From: Novosphingobium terrae | GTDB taxonomy: Bacteria; Pseudomonadota; Alphaproteobacteria; Sphingomonadales; Sphingomonadaceae | Length of the DNA stretch: 64,000 nucleotides | Reading direction: 5' to 3' | Assembly: GCF_017163935.1 (NCBI RefSeq) | Contig: NZ_JABVZR010000004.1 | Span: 1-64,000, forward strand | Shown: one piece after another, positions 1 to 8,274 of the stretch | How positions within the stretch are numbered: the first letter of the stretch is position 1 | How the letters are laid out: the number at the start of each line of letters is the position of its first letter | Notes under the pieces: model-generated | The model's input: only the letters and a program-made list of their open reading frames with translations | What the model was told of the DNA's origin: nothing | Databases searched by the model: none | Made by a program: the position numbers and the translations under genes

Positions 1-31
1 TTGGGGCCCCTCCCCCCGCACAGCCCTTGCC
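1..31 (+). repeat. Conserved leader element, copy A
   Basis: This GC-rich tract is almost identical to 62649-62678, differing by a one-base indel in the C run. Both copies lie upstream of a gene that begins ATGACC (the DUF932 gene at 113 and the ParB-like gene at 62753). Copy A is cut by the window edge, so its full extent is unknown. It looks like a duplicated 5' leader or regulatory segment. Confidence 0.7.
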
Positions 32-112
32 GCCTTCACCCCCCCTTTCGCTCGATGAGCGCCAAAGAAATTAGAGCCATCGCCTTCGGCTCGATACGAA
101 AGGGAATGCACC

Positions 113-961
113 ATGACCAACTATTCGCTGGCAACCCGCTTTGGCCGTCGCGTCCGCAGCATTTCGGGCCGTGATCCGCTGGACAATGGCCAGCTCCAGC
201 AGGTTGTGCCATCGATCTTTGCGGAGGAGGCTCACCACAGCCGCTCAGGGCGCTATGTCTATGTACCCACCATCAACATTGTCGAGGGTTTGCGCCGTGA
301 AGGCTGGCACCCGTTTTTCGCGGTTCAGGCTCAGCCCCGCGATGGTGGACGCACTGGCCACGCGAAGCACATGCTGCGGATGCGTCGCCCGGATCAGATG
401 ACCCAGACCGAGGCTCCCGAGGTTATCATTGTGAACAGCCATGACGGGACGACCTCGTATCAGATGTTTGCCGGGATCATTCGCTTTGTTTGCACCAACT
501 CGCTGATTGCAGGCGATCAGTTTGAGGAAATCCGCGTCCATCACAAAGGCGACGTGCAGGACCAGATCATTGAGGGAGCCTACACCGTGGCGAAGGACTT
601 CCCTCGCCTTTTGGATGCAACGCGGGAAATGAGCGCTCTTGATCTGTCCGCTGATGAGCGCCGCGTTTTTGCTGAAGCCAGCCTTGTTGCGCGGTATGGT
701 GAGGAAAAGGCACCGATTACTCCCGAGCAGGTATTGCGGCCCCGTAGGCAAGCAGATGCACAAAGCAACCTCTGGACGACGTTCAACGCCGTGCAGGAAA
801 ATATCCTTCGCGGTGGCATCATCGGGCAGCGGGTGGATGACAGCGGGAGGATCAATCGCCGTAGGACGCGCGCTATTGGCGGGATCGACCAGAATGTGCA
901 GGTCAATCGCGCACTCTGGACGCTTGCGGAAGGAATGCAAAAGCTCAAGGCGGCTGCATAA
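113..961 (+). CDS. DUF932 domain plasmid protein
   Basis: The 282-residue protein fits the DUF932 (phage/plasmid-like TIGR03299) family, including the central stretch around residues 100-130 that resembles the family core (EVIIVNSHDG, then IRFVCTNSLI). Members are common on proteobacterial plasmids, often near ParB-like and antirestriction genes; their biochemical role is not established. The start at 113 follows the purine-rich sequence GAAAGGGAA and matches the protein's conserved beginning. The gene points toward traM and ends before a pair of strong hairpins. Its leader repeats that of the ParB-like gene at the other end of the window, which suggests common control. Confidence 0.8.
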   Translation: MTNYSLATRFGRRVRSISGRDPLDNGQLQQVVPSIFAEEAHHSRSGRYVYVPTINIVEGLRREGWHPFFAVQAQPRDGGRTGHAKHMLRMRRPDQMTQTEAPEVIIVNSHDGTTSYQMFAGIIRFVCTNSLIAGDQFEEIRVHHKGDVQDQIIEGAYTVAKDFPRLLDATREMSALDLSADERRVFAEASLVARYGEEKAPITPEQVLRPRRQADAQSNLWTTFNAVQENILRGGIIGQRVDDSGRINRRRTRAIGGIDQNVQVNRALWTLAEGMQKLKAAA

Positions 962-1070
962 GTCGAAGGGGGAGGGGGCTTCGCACCCTCCCTCACTATT
1001 TGATGCGGTCGGAAGCTCAAACCATGAGCGCGTTCCTGAAAGATCGATCAGCTTCTCTCTGGCGGAAAAT

Positions 1071-1106
1071 CGCGGGCCTTGAACGGCAAGCCGTTCAAGG
1101 CCCGCG
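1071..1106. terminator. Hairpin between convergent genes
   Basis: A perfect 16-bp stem (CGCGGGCCTTGAACGG) closes on a 4-base loop. On the minus strand it is followed by TTTT. It lies between the convergent DUF932 and traM genes and can serve as a terminator for traM-directed transcription, or for both directions. Confidence 0.65.
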
Positions 1107-1116
1107 AAGGCCCGAG

Positions 1117-1129
1117 TTTAGCGGCTAAA
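1117..1129. promoter_or_regulatory. KorB-type operator OB (perfect match)
   Basis: TTTAGCGGCTAAA matches the IncP KorB operator consensus TTTAGCSGCTAAA exactly. It lies between two terminator hairpins and not at a promoter. That position fits a partition site (parS-like) or a distal KorB loading site better than a local repressor site. The plasmid encodes its own KorB at 60315. Confidence 0.75.
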
Positions 1130-1173
1130 CTTTTCCGAGGCCGGGCTTGAGCGGGCAGGGGGCAGGAAAATCG

Positions 1174-1205
1174 CGGGCTTTGAATGGCGAGCCATTCAAA
1201 GCCCG
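1174..1205. terminator. Second hairpin, terminator of traKLM
   Basis: A 14-bp perfect stem (CGGGCTTTGAATGG) with a 4-base loop begins a few bases past the traM stop. On the minus strand TTTT follows closely, as expected of an intrinsic terminator for the leftward traK-traL-traM operon. Sequence and loop resemble the hairpin at 1071, which suggests duplication. Confidence 0.7.
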
Positions 1206-1210
1206 GTTTC

Positions 1211-1684
1211 TCAATGATGGAACATCATCCAGAGAGAAGCGGTCACGGCCAACAGGCTCATTGACGCAGCGAGAATGTTTAACCGCGAAACATGCTCTGC
1301 ACTTTTCAGGTGAGGTATGATCCGAGCAATTGCCGCGTTGATCGGGCTTTCAATATCCCGCCCAACTTGCCCCCGGATCTCGGAAAGCTGCCCCTCCACA
1401 CCGACCATCATTTTCTCACGCGCCGCTTTGTCAGCGGCTTCGATCACCGCGTTCAATGCTGCTTCTGTCGTGCGAACGACCTGACTGTTATAGCTGGATA
1501 ATGCCTCTTCCAGCTGCTGCCGAAATTTCTGCGTCTCCTTTTCGACGGCGGTTGCCATGTCGCCCACCATCCGCGCATGGAAGGTTTCAAGTATGAGGAT
1601 CGGATCATCCTTGCCCAGAGCAACCCCATGACGCCGAGCAACCTCAGCGATAATGTCTTTAAGTCGCTGGTCATGGTCATCCAT
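1211..1684 (-). CDS. traM: TraM-like transfer protein with C-terminal membrane anchor
   Basis: The 157-residue protein is largely helical, with a predicted coiled middle (residues 35-110, rich in E, Q, K and A). One hydrophobic segment ends the chain (about 135-153, LNILAASMSLLAVTASLWMM). It is the third gene of a leftward traK-traL-traM operon; its start overlaps the traL stop as TGATG, so translation is coupled. RP4 has traM in the same place with a supporting role in transfer. The name rests on position and overall character rather than a recognised motif. Confidence 0.55.
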   Translation of the reverse strand: MDDHDQRLKDIIAEVARRHGVALGKDDPILILETFHARMVGDMATAVEKETQKFRQQLEEALSSYNSQVVRTTEAALNAVIEAADKAAREKMMVGVEGQLSEIRGQVGRDIESPINAAIARIIPHLKSAEHVSRLNILAASMSLLAVTASLWMMFHH

Positions 1685-2409
1685 CAGAACACCTGCGCTT
1701 GAGCCATTCCCGCAAAGATCTTGTCGCGGGTTTGCTTCAGTCGCTGCCTTACCATCAGGGGCAGCGCAGCATCATTCACAGCATCAGCGAAGGCGCGGCG
1801 CTCTTGCAGAAGGTCCGACAGATCGCGACCGAAGGTTTCGGCCTTCATCGAGGGGATGTTAATTAATGCGTTGACGCGCGACTTATTTGACAGATAGGCC
1901 TTCATTTTCTCGAAGCTCACGCCTTCATGCTCGATCGGCCCCCAATAGGGGTTCAACCAAACAACGATTGGCACCTCTGCCGGGAAGGCCTTGGCAAGAG
2001 AAGAGAACCCGGCCAACGTATCAAGCATGGCCTGCCCGCCCACGACGACCGTGTGCAATACGACCTGGTGCCCAAGGTCGAACAGCAATTCTGGCACACC
2101 ATTGCTCAGGAGGTAATGGGATAGCGGTTGGTAGCAGCTCGCCCCGTTATCAACGATCACGTCGCTCTTTGACGAGGCGATCAACTCGACCATTGCGTCA
2201 AAATTCCGGGTGTTGATTTCGTCGCCCTCCAGCAGGGCGATCTTCTTCACGTTGAGCGATTCAAAACCCGCGAAGGTCTGGTTGACCGGATCGGTATCGA
2301 TGCAGAGCGGCGCCTCGCCGCGATCTGCCATGAATTGTGCCATCATGGCCGAGGCGAAGGATTTGCCCACCCCGCCTTTGCCCTGGAGCATCATATGTAC
2401 GCGGCTCAT
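1684..2409 (-). CDS. traL: TraL, ParA-like ATPase of the transfer region
   Basis: The 241-residue P-loop ATPase of the ParA/MinD group starts with a deviant Walker A motif (GKGGVGKS, residues 10-17). It has the second lysine typical of the group and CIDTDP as the A' motif. The position between traK and traM, transcribed away from oriT, equals that of RP4 traL, which encodes a ParA-like protein aiding transfer. It overlaps traK by ATGA and traM by TGATG. It is distinct from the partition ATPase IncC at 59562. Confidence 0.8.
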   Translation of the reverse strand: MSRVHMMLQGKGGVGKSFASAMMAQFMADRGEAPLCIDTDPVNQTFAGFESLNVKKIALLEGDEINTRNFDAMVELIASSKSDVIVDNGASCYQPLSHYLLSNGVPELLFDLGHQVVLHTVVVGGQAMLDTLAGFSSLAKAFPAEVPIVVWLNPYWGPIEHEGVSFEKMKAYLSNKSRVNALINIPSMKAETFGRDLSDLLQERRAFADAVNDAALPLMVRQRLKQTRDKIFAGMAQAQVF

Positions 2410-2837
2410 ATAAGGTCCTCTTTTCTAGGATTAGGATCGTGAATGAAAACCCGACCCATCGTGTCAGGTCGGGGCATTGTTGGCGCAGGTAGGGCAGGGG
2501 GGGGCGCCAGCGCTGGCGCGCTCGCCGGCACAGGTGCCGACGAGCGCGAATTTCCATGAGAGGCGGTTCCCGCCTTTCGAGCTGATTTCACGGACGGCGC
2601 CTCGCCTTCCTCAAGCATCCTTCGGCAATAGATGGTGAAGGTCACATAGTTGACCGGGCAGTTCTGTTCTGTCCTCAGATGCTCCCAAATCGCGCGAGCC
2701 GTCTCTCCATCTTCCAAGGCTTCGCGCACCTCTCCTGAGATGGCACGAAACCACCGGCGCTTGCCGACACTGGTTTTATCATTGGCGGTTCTGGCGGCCT
2801 TCATTCGCTCCACCAGTCGCTTTTCGCGCGGTTCCAT
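2406..2837 (-). CDS. traK: TraK, oriT-binding relaxosome protein
   Basis: The 143-residue basic protein resembles RP4 TraK in its N-terminal 80 residues (VREALEDGETARAIWEHL, then VTFTIYCRRML). TraK wraps the leading side of oriT and stimulates relaxosome formation. The C-terminal third is a Pro/Ala-rich tail absent from a compact TraK core, probably a flexible linker. The start at 2837 has a near-ideal Shine-Dalgarno (AAGGAGGTG). The gene diverges from traJ across the intrinsically repeated oriT region and is first in traK-traL-traM. Confidence 0.8.
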   Translation of the reverse strand: MEPREKRLVERMKAARTANDKTSVGKRRWFRAISGEVREALEDGETARAIWEHLRTEQNCPVNYVTFTIYCRRMLEEGEAPSVKSARKAGTASHGNSRSSAPVPASAPALAPPPALPAPTMPRPDTMGRVFIHDPNPRKEDLI

Positions 2838-2839
2838 CG

Positions 2840-3184
2840 TTCAAAAACACCTCCTTTCTGGCGTCATCCATAGCGCAGGTCGGTTCGGTATGTCGAATAT
2901 TTCCGCGAAAATTTGCAGGCCTATCGGTTGGATGCCTCATCACTAGCGTTCGAGGCATGCGGAAATATCGTGTTTATATCGGTCGAATTGCCCAAAATTC
3001 GGCTGACTTACCCGATGATATCGGATAAATGCCGTGAGAATTAAGGAGGAAGTGGCGGGCAAGATATGTGAGGTGTGTACACCGGCAAAGCCGGCGTCCC
3101 CCCCTCACTCCACCTTATTCGCAGCTACGCTGCTCAACGGTGATCTTGCCCTTCGGGAACACTGCTACCGCATTGGAAAACGCC
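2840..3184. other. oriT: oriT region (origin of transfer)
   Basis: This intergenic region lies between divergent traK and traJ, as in RP4. It contains nested dyads: ATATTTCCGC (2897-2906) pairs with GCGGAAATAT (2959-2968) around ATGCCTC/GAGGCAT (2932-2938, 2952-2958). It also has CCGGC-AAA-GCCGG (3082-3094) and GCAGC-TAC-GCTGC (3121-3133). A nic-like core ATCTTGCCC at 3143-3151 differs at one base from the RP4 core ATCCTGCCC, so cleavage is expected after G3148. The far dyads probably bind TraK and the near ones TraJ. Confidence 0.7.
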
Positions 3185-3568
3185 ATGGCTGAAACAGAAA
3201 AGGTTACCCGCAAGTCGAGCCCGATCATCGCTGTTCGGTGCTTGCCAGAGGAGAAGCGGGAGATTGAAGAGGCTGCCCGTTCGAGCGGATTGAGCGCATC
3301 TGCTTACTTGCGGCAGCTTGGACTTGAGCATGAGCCCAAGAGTGTTTTGGATCTCCATGCTGTTAAAGATTTGTCGTTGGCTCTTGCCAACATGGGGCGC
3401 CTTGGCGGGCTTCTGAAGCTCTGGCTTTCAGACGACGCCAAGCTGGTGGAGCTTGGCGTTCCCTATCGGCAAATGCAGCGCCATATTCGACGGGCTCTAA
3501 CCGAGATCGAAGGTGGCCAGAGCGATCTACGCGCCATCATTCAGCGCGTGGTGAGGGGGCGGGCGTGA
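3185..3568 (+). CDS. traJ: TraJ, oriT-recognition relaxosome accessory protein
   Basis: The 127-residue protein aligns along its length with RP4 TraJ (VRCLPEEKREIEEAARSSGL; LGRLGGLLKLWLSDDAK). It has a ribbon-helix-helix-like N-terminus. TraJ binds the repeat next to nic and loads the TraI relaxase. An upstream extension to 3068 is open but would run through the oriT dyads. The ATG at 3185 gives MAETEKVTRK, matching the RP4 protein start, so it is preferred. Two KorB-like sites lie between this gene and traI. Confidence 0.88.
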   Translation: MAETEKVTRKSSPIIAVRCLPEEKREIEEAARSSGLSASAYLRQLGLEHEPKSVLDLHAVKDLSLALANMGRLGGLLKLWLSDDAKLVELGVPYRQMQRHIRRALTEIEGGQSDLRAIIQRVVRGRA

Positions 3569-3575
3569 TCCATTG

Positions 3576-3588
3576 TTCAGCCGCTAAA
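3576..3588. promoter_or_regulatory. KorB-type operator, one mismatch
   Basis: TTCAGCCGCTAAA differs at one base from TTTAGCSGCTAAA. It lies between traJ and traI, 63 bp before the traI start, paired with a weaker site at 3623. Confidence 0.6.
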
Positions 3589-3622
3589 CACTCTCGGCAA
3601 GCACATCGCGGCATGACGTTTG

Positions 3623-3635
3623 TTCAACCGCTAAA
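3623..3635. promoter_or_regulatory. KorB-type operator, two mismatches
   Basis: TTCAACCGCTAAA has two differences from the KorB consensus. It repeats the flank of the 3576 site (TGTTCA...CTAAACACT). The pair is 47 bp apart, just upstream of traI, and could allow cooperative KorB binding. Confidence 0.45.
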
Positions 3636-3650
3636 CACTGGCGCGCGCAG

Positions 3651-5810
3651 ATGATTGCCAAGCATGTGCCCATGCGGACAGCACGGCTGTCTGCCTTCTC
3701 CAAGCTGGTGGACTACATCTCAAACTCGCAAGGGCGCCAAGAGCGGGTTGGCGAGGTGACCATCACGAATTGCCATAGTGGCAATGTTGCCGACGCTTGC
3801 ATGGAAGTGGAGGCCCTTCAGGCTTCCCAGATAAGGTCCAAGGGCGACAAGACCTATCATTTGATTGTCTCATTCCCCGTGGGTGAGAGCCCCGCGCCTG
3901 AGGTTCTAAAGGCAGTGGAAGCGGAGATATGTGCAGCTTTGGGGTTTTCTGACCACCAGAGAATAAGCGCGGTGCACCACGATACGGATAATCTGCATAT
4001 CCACCTCGCCATCAACAAGGTGCATCCTGTCAGCGGGAACGTGCTCAGCCCCTATAATGACTACAAAACGCTGGCGAAGACTTGTGAGCGGTTGGAGGTG
4101 CAGTTCGGCTTGCAACTGGTCAACCATCAGCGATTGAGGCCAACCGGCGAGGGCCGGGCCAATGATATGGAGGCCATGGCTGGTGTTGAGAGCCTTATCT
4201 CTTGGGTCCGGCAAACCTGCGTCGAAGAAATGCGGGGAGCGCAAAGCTGGACCGAGATCCACACCATCCTTGGGCATCATGGCCTTGAGGTTCAATCCCG
4301 CGCCAATGGGCTTATCATCGTTTCCAAGGAAGATGGCACCTGTATCAAGGCAAGCTCAGCCTCTCGCGACCTCTCGAAAGCAGCGCTGGAAGGTCGCCTT
4401 GGCCAATTCCAGCGTGATCCCTCTGCGGTAACGGTCCCCAAGGCGGTCTACGCCCAAAGGCCGGTGCGGACCAAAATTGATACGAGTGCGCTATTCCAGC
4501 GTTATCGCGACGCAATGAACGCCAATCAGGGCGGTCGAAAAGAGGCAATGGATACCGCCAAGGTCAAGCGCGGGCACGCGCATGAGCAGATTACAAAAGC
4601 GGTTCGGGCGCAGCGCGATAAGATCAAGACCATCAAGTCACCGATCCTGCGCAAGCTGTCCTTTGCTGCGATCAACTTCGCACAAAGGAATGCCCGCGAT
4701 GCGGTGCGCGTAGCTTATGAGTACGAGCGGAAGCGCATCGATGGCGCCTATCGTAAAACCGCCTGGCTCGACTGGCTGAAAGGTCAGGCGGAAACAGGTA
4801 ACGCCGAGGCCTTGGCCGCTCTTCGTGGCAGGCGTGAGCGAGGACCAACGCAAAGGGAAGGGCTGAGTGGCATGGGGGCGGCTGCCTTTGTGGGTGCCCG
4901 CGTCGATGCCGTCACCCGATCTGGCACTATCATTTATGCCAATGACGGCGCCGCCGTCAGGGATGAGGGGAAGCTCCTCCATGTGAGCCGTGGAGCTGAT
5001 GATAAGGCAATCCTCATGGCGTTGGAGATCGCGCGCCAGCGATTTGGTGACACCCTTAAAGTCGAGGGAAATTCACAGTTCCAAGGGCGTGTTGCTGCCT
5101 TGGCACAAGGGCTGGGCATTTCTGTAAACCTCACAAAATCAAAGGATGAAAATGAGCGAGGAAAAGACATTCGATCAGCTTCTGGCCGAAGCGGCGGCGG
5201 CAGTCAGTCAGACGCCAATGCCACGCGAGGGCCAGCAGGAGGAGATAGAGTTGACCGGGGAGCCTACGATGCATGGCGAACCGGAGATGGGCGAGGACGA
5301 TCAAGCGGGCGGGGAGCTTGGACCCACCTTGCGGAGGTTGGACGAGAGCCGCCGCCCCAAGCCCGAAATCGTGTGCGCCACCTGTCCGAACTCAATGTGG
5401 CACGGTTCGAGCGACGAACTTCGATGCTACTGCCGCGTGATGTTCGTCATGACCTGGACCAGCGAGGAAGAGGGGCAGATCGTGATGTGCGACGGCCCGT
5501 TCATAACCTGAGTACCGATCAGAATCTGACTGCCGCGACTGATAAATACGTTGCGGAACGTGAGGCGAAGCGGCAAAGTGGTTTTTCAGTAGCGAAGCAT
5601 CGCCCCTACAATGGTGAAGTAGGATCGGCGGAATACGCTGGCCGCCGAACCATTGATGGCGTGAATTTGCTTCTGCTTCGCCAGAAGGAAGAAATCATGG
5701 TGCTGCCCGTCAACGCCAAGACCGCCGCCAGAGTGGCGCGCTTGTCCATTGGAACAGAGATCGAGCTGGGTGAAGGCGGCAAGATCATCACGAAGGGGAG
5801 GGGCCGATGA
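3651..5810 (+). CDS. traI: TraI, MOBP relaxase
   Basis: This 719-residue relaxase nicks oriT and leads the transferred strand. The N-terminal 250 residues align closely with RP4 TraI: the catalytic tyrosine is Tyr22 (LVDYIS), followed by motif II (KTYHLIVSF) and the histidine motif III (HHDTDNLHIHLAINKVHP, about residues 108-125). The rest is basic and less conserved. The C-terminal third overlaps traH in another frame, and the stop overlaps the traG start as ATGA. Two KorB-like sites precede the gene. Confidence 0.92.
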   Translation: MIAKHVPMRTARLSAFSKLVDYISNSQGRQERVGEVTITNCHSGNVADACMEVEALQASQIRSKGDKTYHLIVSFPVGESPAPEVLKAVEAEICAALGFSDHQRISAVHHDTDNLHIHLAINKVHPVSGNVLSPYNDYKTLAKTCERLEVQFGLQLVNHQRLRPTGEGRANDMEAMAGVESLISWVRQTCVEEMRGAQSWTEIHTILGHHGLEVQSRANGLIIVSKEDGTCIKASSASRDLSKAALEGRLGQFQRDPSAVTVPKAVYAQRPVRTKIDTSALFQRYRDAMNANQGGRKEAMDTAKVKRGHAHEQITKAVRAQRDKIKTIKSPILRKLSFAAINFAQRNARDAVRVAYEYERKRIDGAYRKTAWLDWLKGQAETGNAEALAALRGRRERGPTQREGLSGMGAAAFVGARVDAVTRSGTIIYANDGAAVRDEGKLLHVSRGADDKAILMALEIARQRFGDTLKVEGNSQFQGRVAALAQGLGISVNLTKSKDENERGKDIRSASGRSGGGSQSDANATRGPAGGDRVDRGAYDAWRTGDGRGRSSGRGAWTHLAEVGREPPPQARNRVRHLSELNVARFERRTSMLLPRDVRHDLDQRGRGADRDVRRPVHNLSTDQNLTAATDKYVAEREAKRQSGFSVAKHRPYNGEVGSAEYAGRRTIDGVNLLLLRQKEEIMVLPVNAKTAARVARLSIGTEIELGEGGKIITKGRGR
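5152..5511 (+). CDS. traH: TraH, nested in traI in a different frame
   Basis: A 119-residue acidic protein is encoded wholly inside traI in another frame, exactly as RP4 traH lies inside traI; TraH stabilises the relaxosome there. It begins MSEEKTFDQLLAEA and ends with a cysteine cluster (CATCPNSMWH, CYCR, MCDGP) that is unlikely by chance in a shadow frame. ATG 5152 is preferred over ATG 5146 because AAAGG at 5141-5145 is then properly spaced. Detection rests on coding character and conserved position. Confidence 0.75.
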   Translation: MSEEKTFDQLLAEAAAAVSQTPMPREGQQEEIELTGEPTMHGEPEMGEDDQAGGELGPTLRRLDESRRPKPEIVCATCPNSMWHGSSDELRCYCRVMFVMTWTSEEEGQIVMCDGPFIT

Positions 5811-7735
5811 AACCTCCCAAGCGCAACAACGCTGTTGGGCCACAAGTCCGAGCCAAAGCGCAGAGGCGTAGCCCTCTTGTCCCAGCGTTGGCCGTCACGT
5901 CGCTTGTCGCTGGCGCCAGTGTGGCCACGCAAATCTGCGCGCACGACTTCCGGTATCAATCAGTCCTGGGTGAGAGCTTTCATGGCCTTTATAAGCCATG
6001 GGCAATCTTCCAATGGTATTCCGCTTGGGGGAAAATCTACTCGGCGGAATTTACCAAGAGCCTCGGTTTCGGCGGGATGGTTTCCGCCCTCGGGCTTATC
6101 GCAAATGTGCTCTACCTAAATGTGAAAGCTAATAGCTCCCGCACCAACGAATACCTGCACGGTTCGGCACGCTGGGCTGACTGGAAGGACATTTCAGCAG
6201 CTAGCTTGGTTCATAACGATGGCGTGTATGTCGGAAGCTGGGTCGATCAAGACGCCAAGGTGCATTACCTGCGCCACAATGGGCCTGAGCATGTACTGAC
6301 CTATGCCCCGACGCGATCCGGCAAGGGCGTCGGACTGGTAATCCCTACACTCCTGTCATGGGGCCACTCTCTTGTTGCGACGGACCTGAAGGGGGAACTC
6401 TGGTCCATTACGGCGGGATGGAGAAAGGCTCACGGCAACCAGTACGTGTTGCGCTTTGAGCCTGCCGCTCTTGAGGGCTGTGCGCGCTGGAATCCTTTGG
6501 ACGAAATCCGCGTGGGCACAGAATACGAAGTGGCCGATGTGCAAAATCTGGCGACACTCATTGTCAATCCGGATGGCAAAGACCTTGACCATTGGGGCAA
6601 AACAGCACGTTCCTTGCTGGTAGGTTTGATCCTGCACACGCTTTACCGAGCCCTACAGGGAGGGCCCTCGGCAAACATGGCAGAGGTCGATCGACTTCTC
6701 ACTGATCCATCGCGGCCAGTGAAGAAGCTTTGGAAGGAAATGATTGGCTTCAATCACTACCCTGATCGCGCCGAAGGCGAGCAAACGCACCCGATCATAG
6801 CCGCGAGCGGCAGGGATATGATGAACCGGCCTGATGAAGAGGCGGGCTCGGTCATCTCGACGGCCAGCAGCTATCTTGATCTCTATCGAGATCCTGTTGT
6901 GACGGCGAACACCAGTGTCTCGGATTTCTGCATCAATGACCTGATGAACCGAGACAAACCGGTCAGCCTCTACATCATTACCCAGCCAACGGATAAGGAT
7001 CGCTTGCGGCCCTTGGTGCGGATCATGCTCGACATGATTGTCCGTAAGCTTGCTCCGAAGCAGACCTTCGAGAATGGCAGGGTGGTGGCCACCTACAAGC
7101 ACCGGCTCCTCTTCATGATCGATGAGTTCCCGGCGCTGGGGAAGCTGCCCATCCTTCAAGAGAGCCTTGCTTTCGCGGCGGGCTATGGGCTGAAGTTTTA
7201 CCTGATCTGTCAGGACATCAATCAGCTGCGCAGCCGGGAAACCGGCTATGGGCCGGATGAGCTGATCACGTCGAATTGCCACGTCCAAAACGCCTATCCG
7301 CCAAACCGATTGGAAACCGCGCAGCACCTTTCAAAGCTGACCGGGCAAACGACCGTGATCAATGAGCAGATCACGACCAGCGGGAAGCGGTTTGGGGGCA
7401 TTCATGGCCAGGTGACGCGCACCCAGCAAGCAGTGCAACGGCCTCTCCTCACGGACGACGAATGTATCCGCATGCCTGGACCAAAGAAGGATGCCAACGG
7501 CGAGATCACCGAAGCCGGTGACATGCTGATCTACACTGCCGGCTTCCCAATGATCTATGGGCGCCAGCCCCTCTATTTCAAAGACCCGGTGTTTTCCGAA
7601 AGGTCCAAAATTCCACCACCCAAGGCAAGCGACGTTCTCTCAAAGCTTACGCCAGTGGCAGCGCCCCACCGCTCCAGCCCTAAGATCACCATTTCGATGG
7701 TCGGCGCCGCCGCCGATAGTGCGGAGGATGCGTGA
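5807..7735 (+). CDS. traG: TraG, VirD4-type coupling protein
   Basis: The 642-residue type IV coupling ATPase delivers the relaxosome to the mating channel. Two N-terminal membrane segments (about residues 22-40 and 85-105) precede the ATPase domain. Walker A is TRSGKGVG (residues 169-176) and Walker B LLFMIDEFPALGKL (about 433-446), both typical of TraG/VirD4. Its start overlaps the traI stop (ATGA), and its stop overlaps traF. Partner channel genes are the trb cluster at 44-56 kb. Confidence 0.93.
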   Translation: MKPPKRNNAVGPQVRAKAQRRSPLVPALAVTSLVAGASVATQICAHDFRYQSVLGESFHGLYKPWAIFQWYSAWGKIYSAEFTKSLGFGGMVSALGLIANVLYLNVKANSSRTNEYLHGSARWADWKDISAASLVHNDGVYVGSWVDQDAKVHYLRHNGPEHVLTYAPTRSGKGVGLVIPTLLSWGHSLVATDLKGELWSITAGWRKAHGNQYVLRFEPAALEGCARWNPLDEIRVGTEYEVADVQNLATLIVNPDGKDLDHWGKTARSLLVGLILHTLYRALQGGPSANMAEVDRLLTDPSRPVKKLWKEMIGFNHYPDRAEGEQTHPIIAASGRDMMNRPDEEAGSVISTASSYLDLYRDPVVTANTSVSDFCINDLMNRDKPVSLYIITQPTDKDRLRPLVRIMLDMIVRKLAPKQTFENGRVVATYKHRLLFMIDEFPALGKLPILQESLAFAAGYGLKFYLICQDINQLRSRETGYGPDELITSNCHVQNAYPPNRLETAQHLSKLTGQTTVINEQITTSGKRFGGIHGQVTRTQQAVQRPLLTDDECIRMPGPKKDANGEITEAGDMLIYTAGFPMIYGRQPLYFKDPVFSERSKIPPPKASDVLSKLTPVAAPHRSSPKITISMVGAAADSAEDA

Positions 7736-8274
7736 TGCCCTTCATCAACACCAGAGTCTTTGGTTTTTTTGGGCTGGCATCGCTGGCTATGCTGCCTGCC
7801 GTGGCACAGAGCGGCCTTACTCTCAATAGATCCGCAAGTGTGCCAGAGGGGTTCTATCGATCCCAAAATGGTGCCTTGGAACGCGGAGTCTTTGTCACCT
7901 TCTGCCCCCCCGAGCGCGAACCGTTCAAATCGGCCCTCGCGCGGCGCTATTTGGAGCCCGGCAAATGCGGCATTGGCTCCTATCCGATGCTCAAGCGCAT
8001 CGAGGGCGTGGCCGGTGACCACTACAAGATCAATCATGGCGGCATCTGGATCAACGGGAACCTCATTCCCGACAGTGCTCCAGTTGCAAGGGATGCTCTT
8101 GGGCGTTCGATGCCAGCCTTAGCCGTTACGGGGATTATCCAGCGTGGGCAGATGCTTGTGATGGGCGTCAAGTCGCCCGAAAGTTTCGACAGTCGATATT
8201 TCGGCCTGATCCCGACCAACGGTTCCACCCGTGTCGTGCCCGTCCTCCTTTGGGAGAGCGCTCATGTCGGGTGA
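7735..8274 (+). CDS. traF: TraF, pilin-processing S26 peptidase
   Basis: The 179-residue S26-type protease has one N-terminal hydrophobic segment. The catalytic serine is expected in NRSASVPEGFY; LKRIEG and ESFDSRYFG correspond to the later conserved boxes. In RP4, TraF trims and cyclises the TrbC prepilin, and a TrbC homologue is present at 54781. ATG 7735 overlaps the traG stop as TGATG; a GTG three bases earlier is also open. The end overlaps traE by 11 bases. Confidence 0.85.
   Translation: MPFINTRVFGFFGLASLAMLPAVAQSGLTLNRSASVPEGFYRSQNGALERGVFVTFCPPEREPFKSALARRYLEPGKCGIGSYPMLKRIEGVAGDHYKINHGGIWINGNLIPDSAPVARDALGRSMPALAVTGIIQRGQMLVMGVKSPESFDSRYFGLIPTNGSTRVVPVLLWESAHVG

Noticed and set aside
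5146..5151. ATG 5146 as the traH start
   Set aside because: It overlaps its own ribosome site; ATG 5152 has correct spacing to AAAGG.
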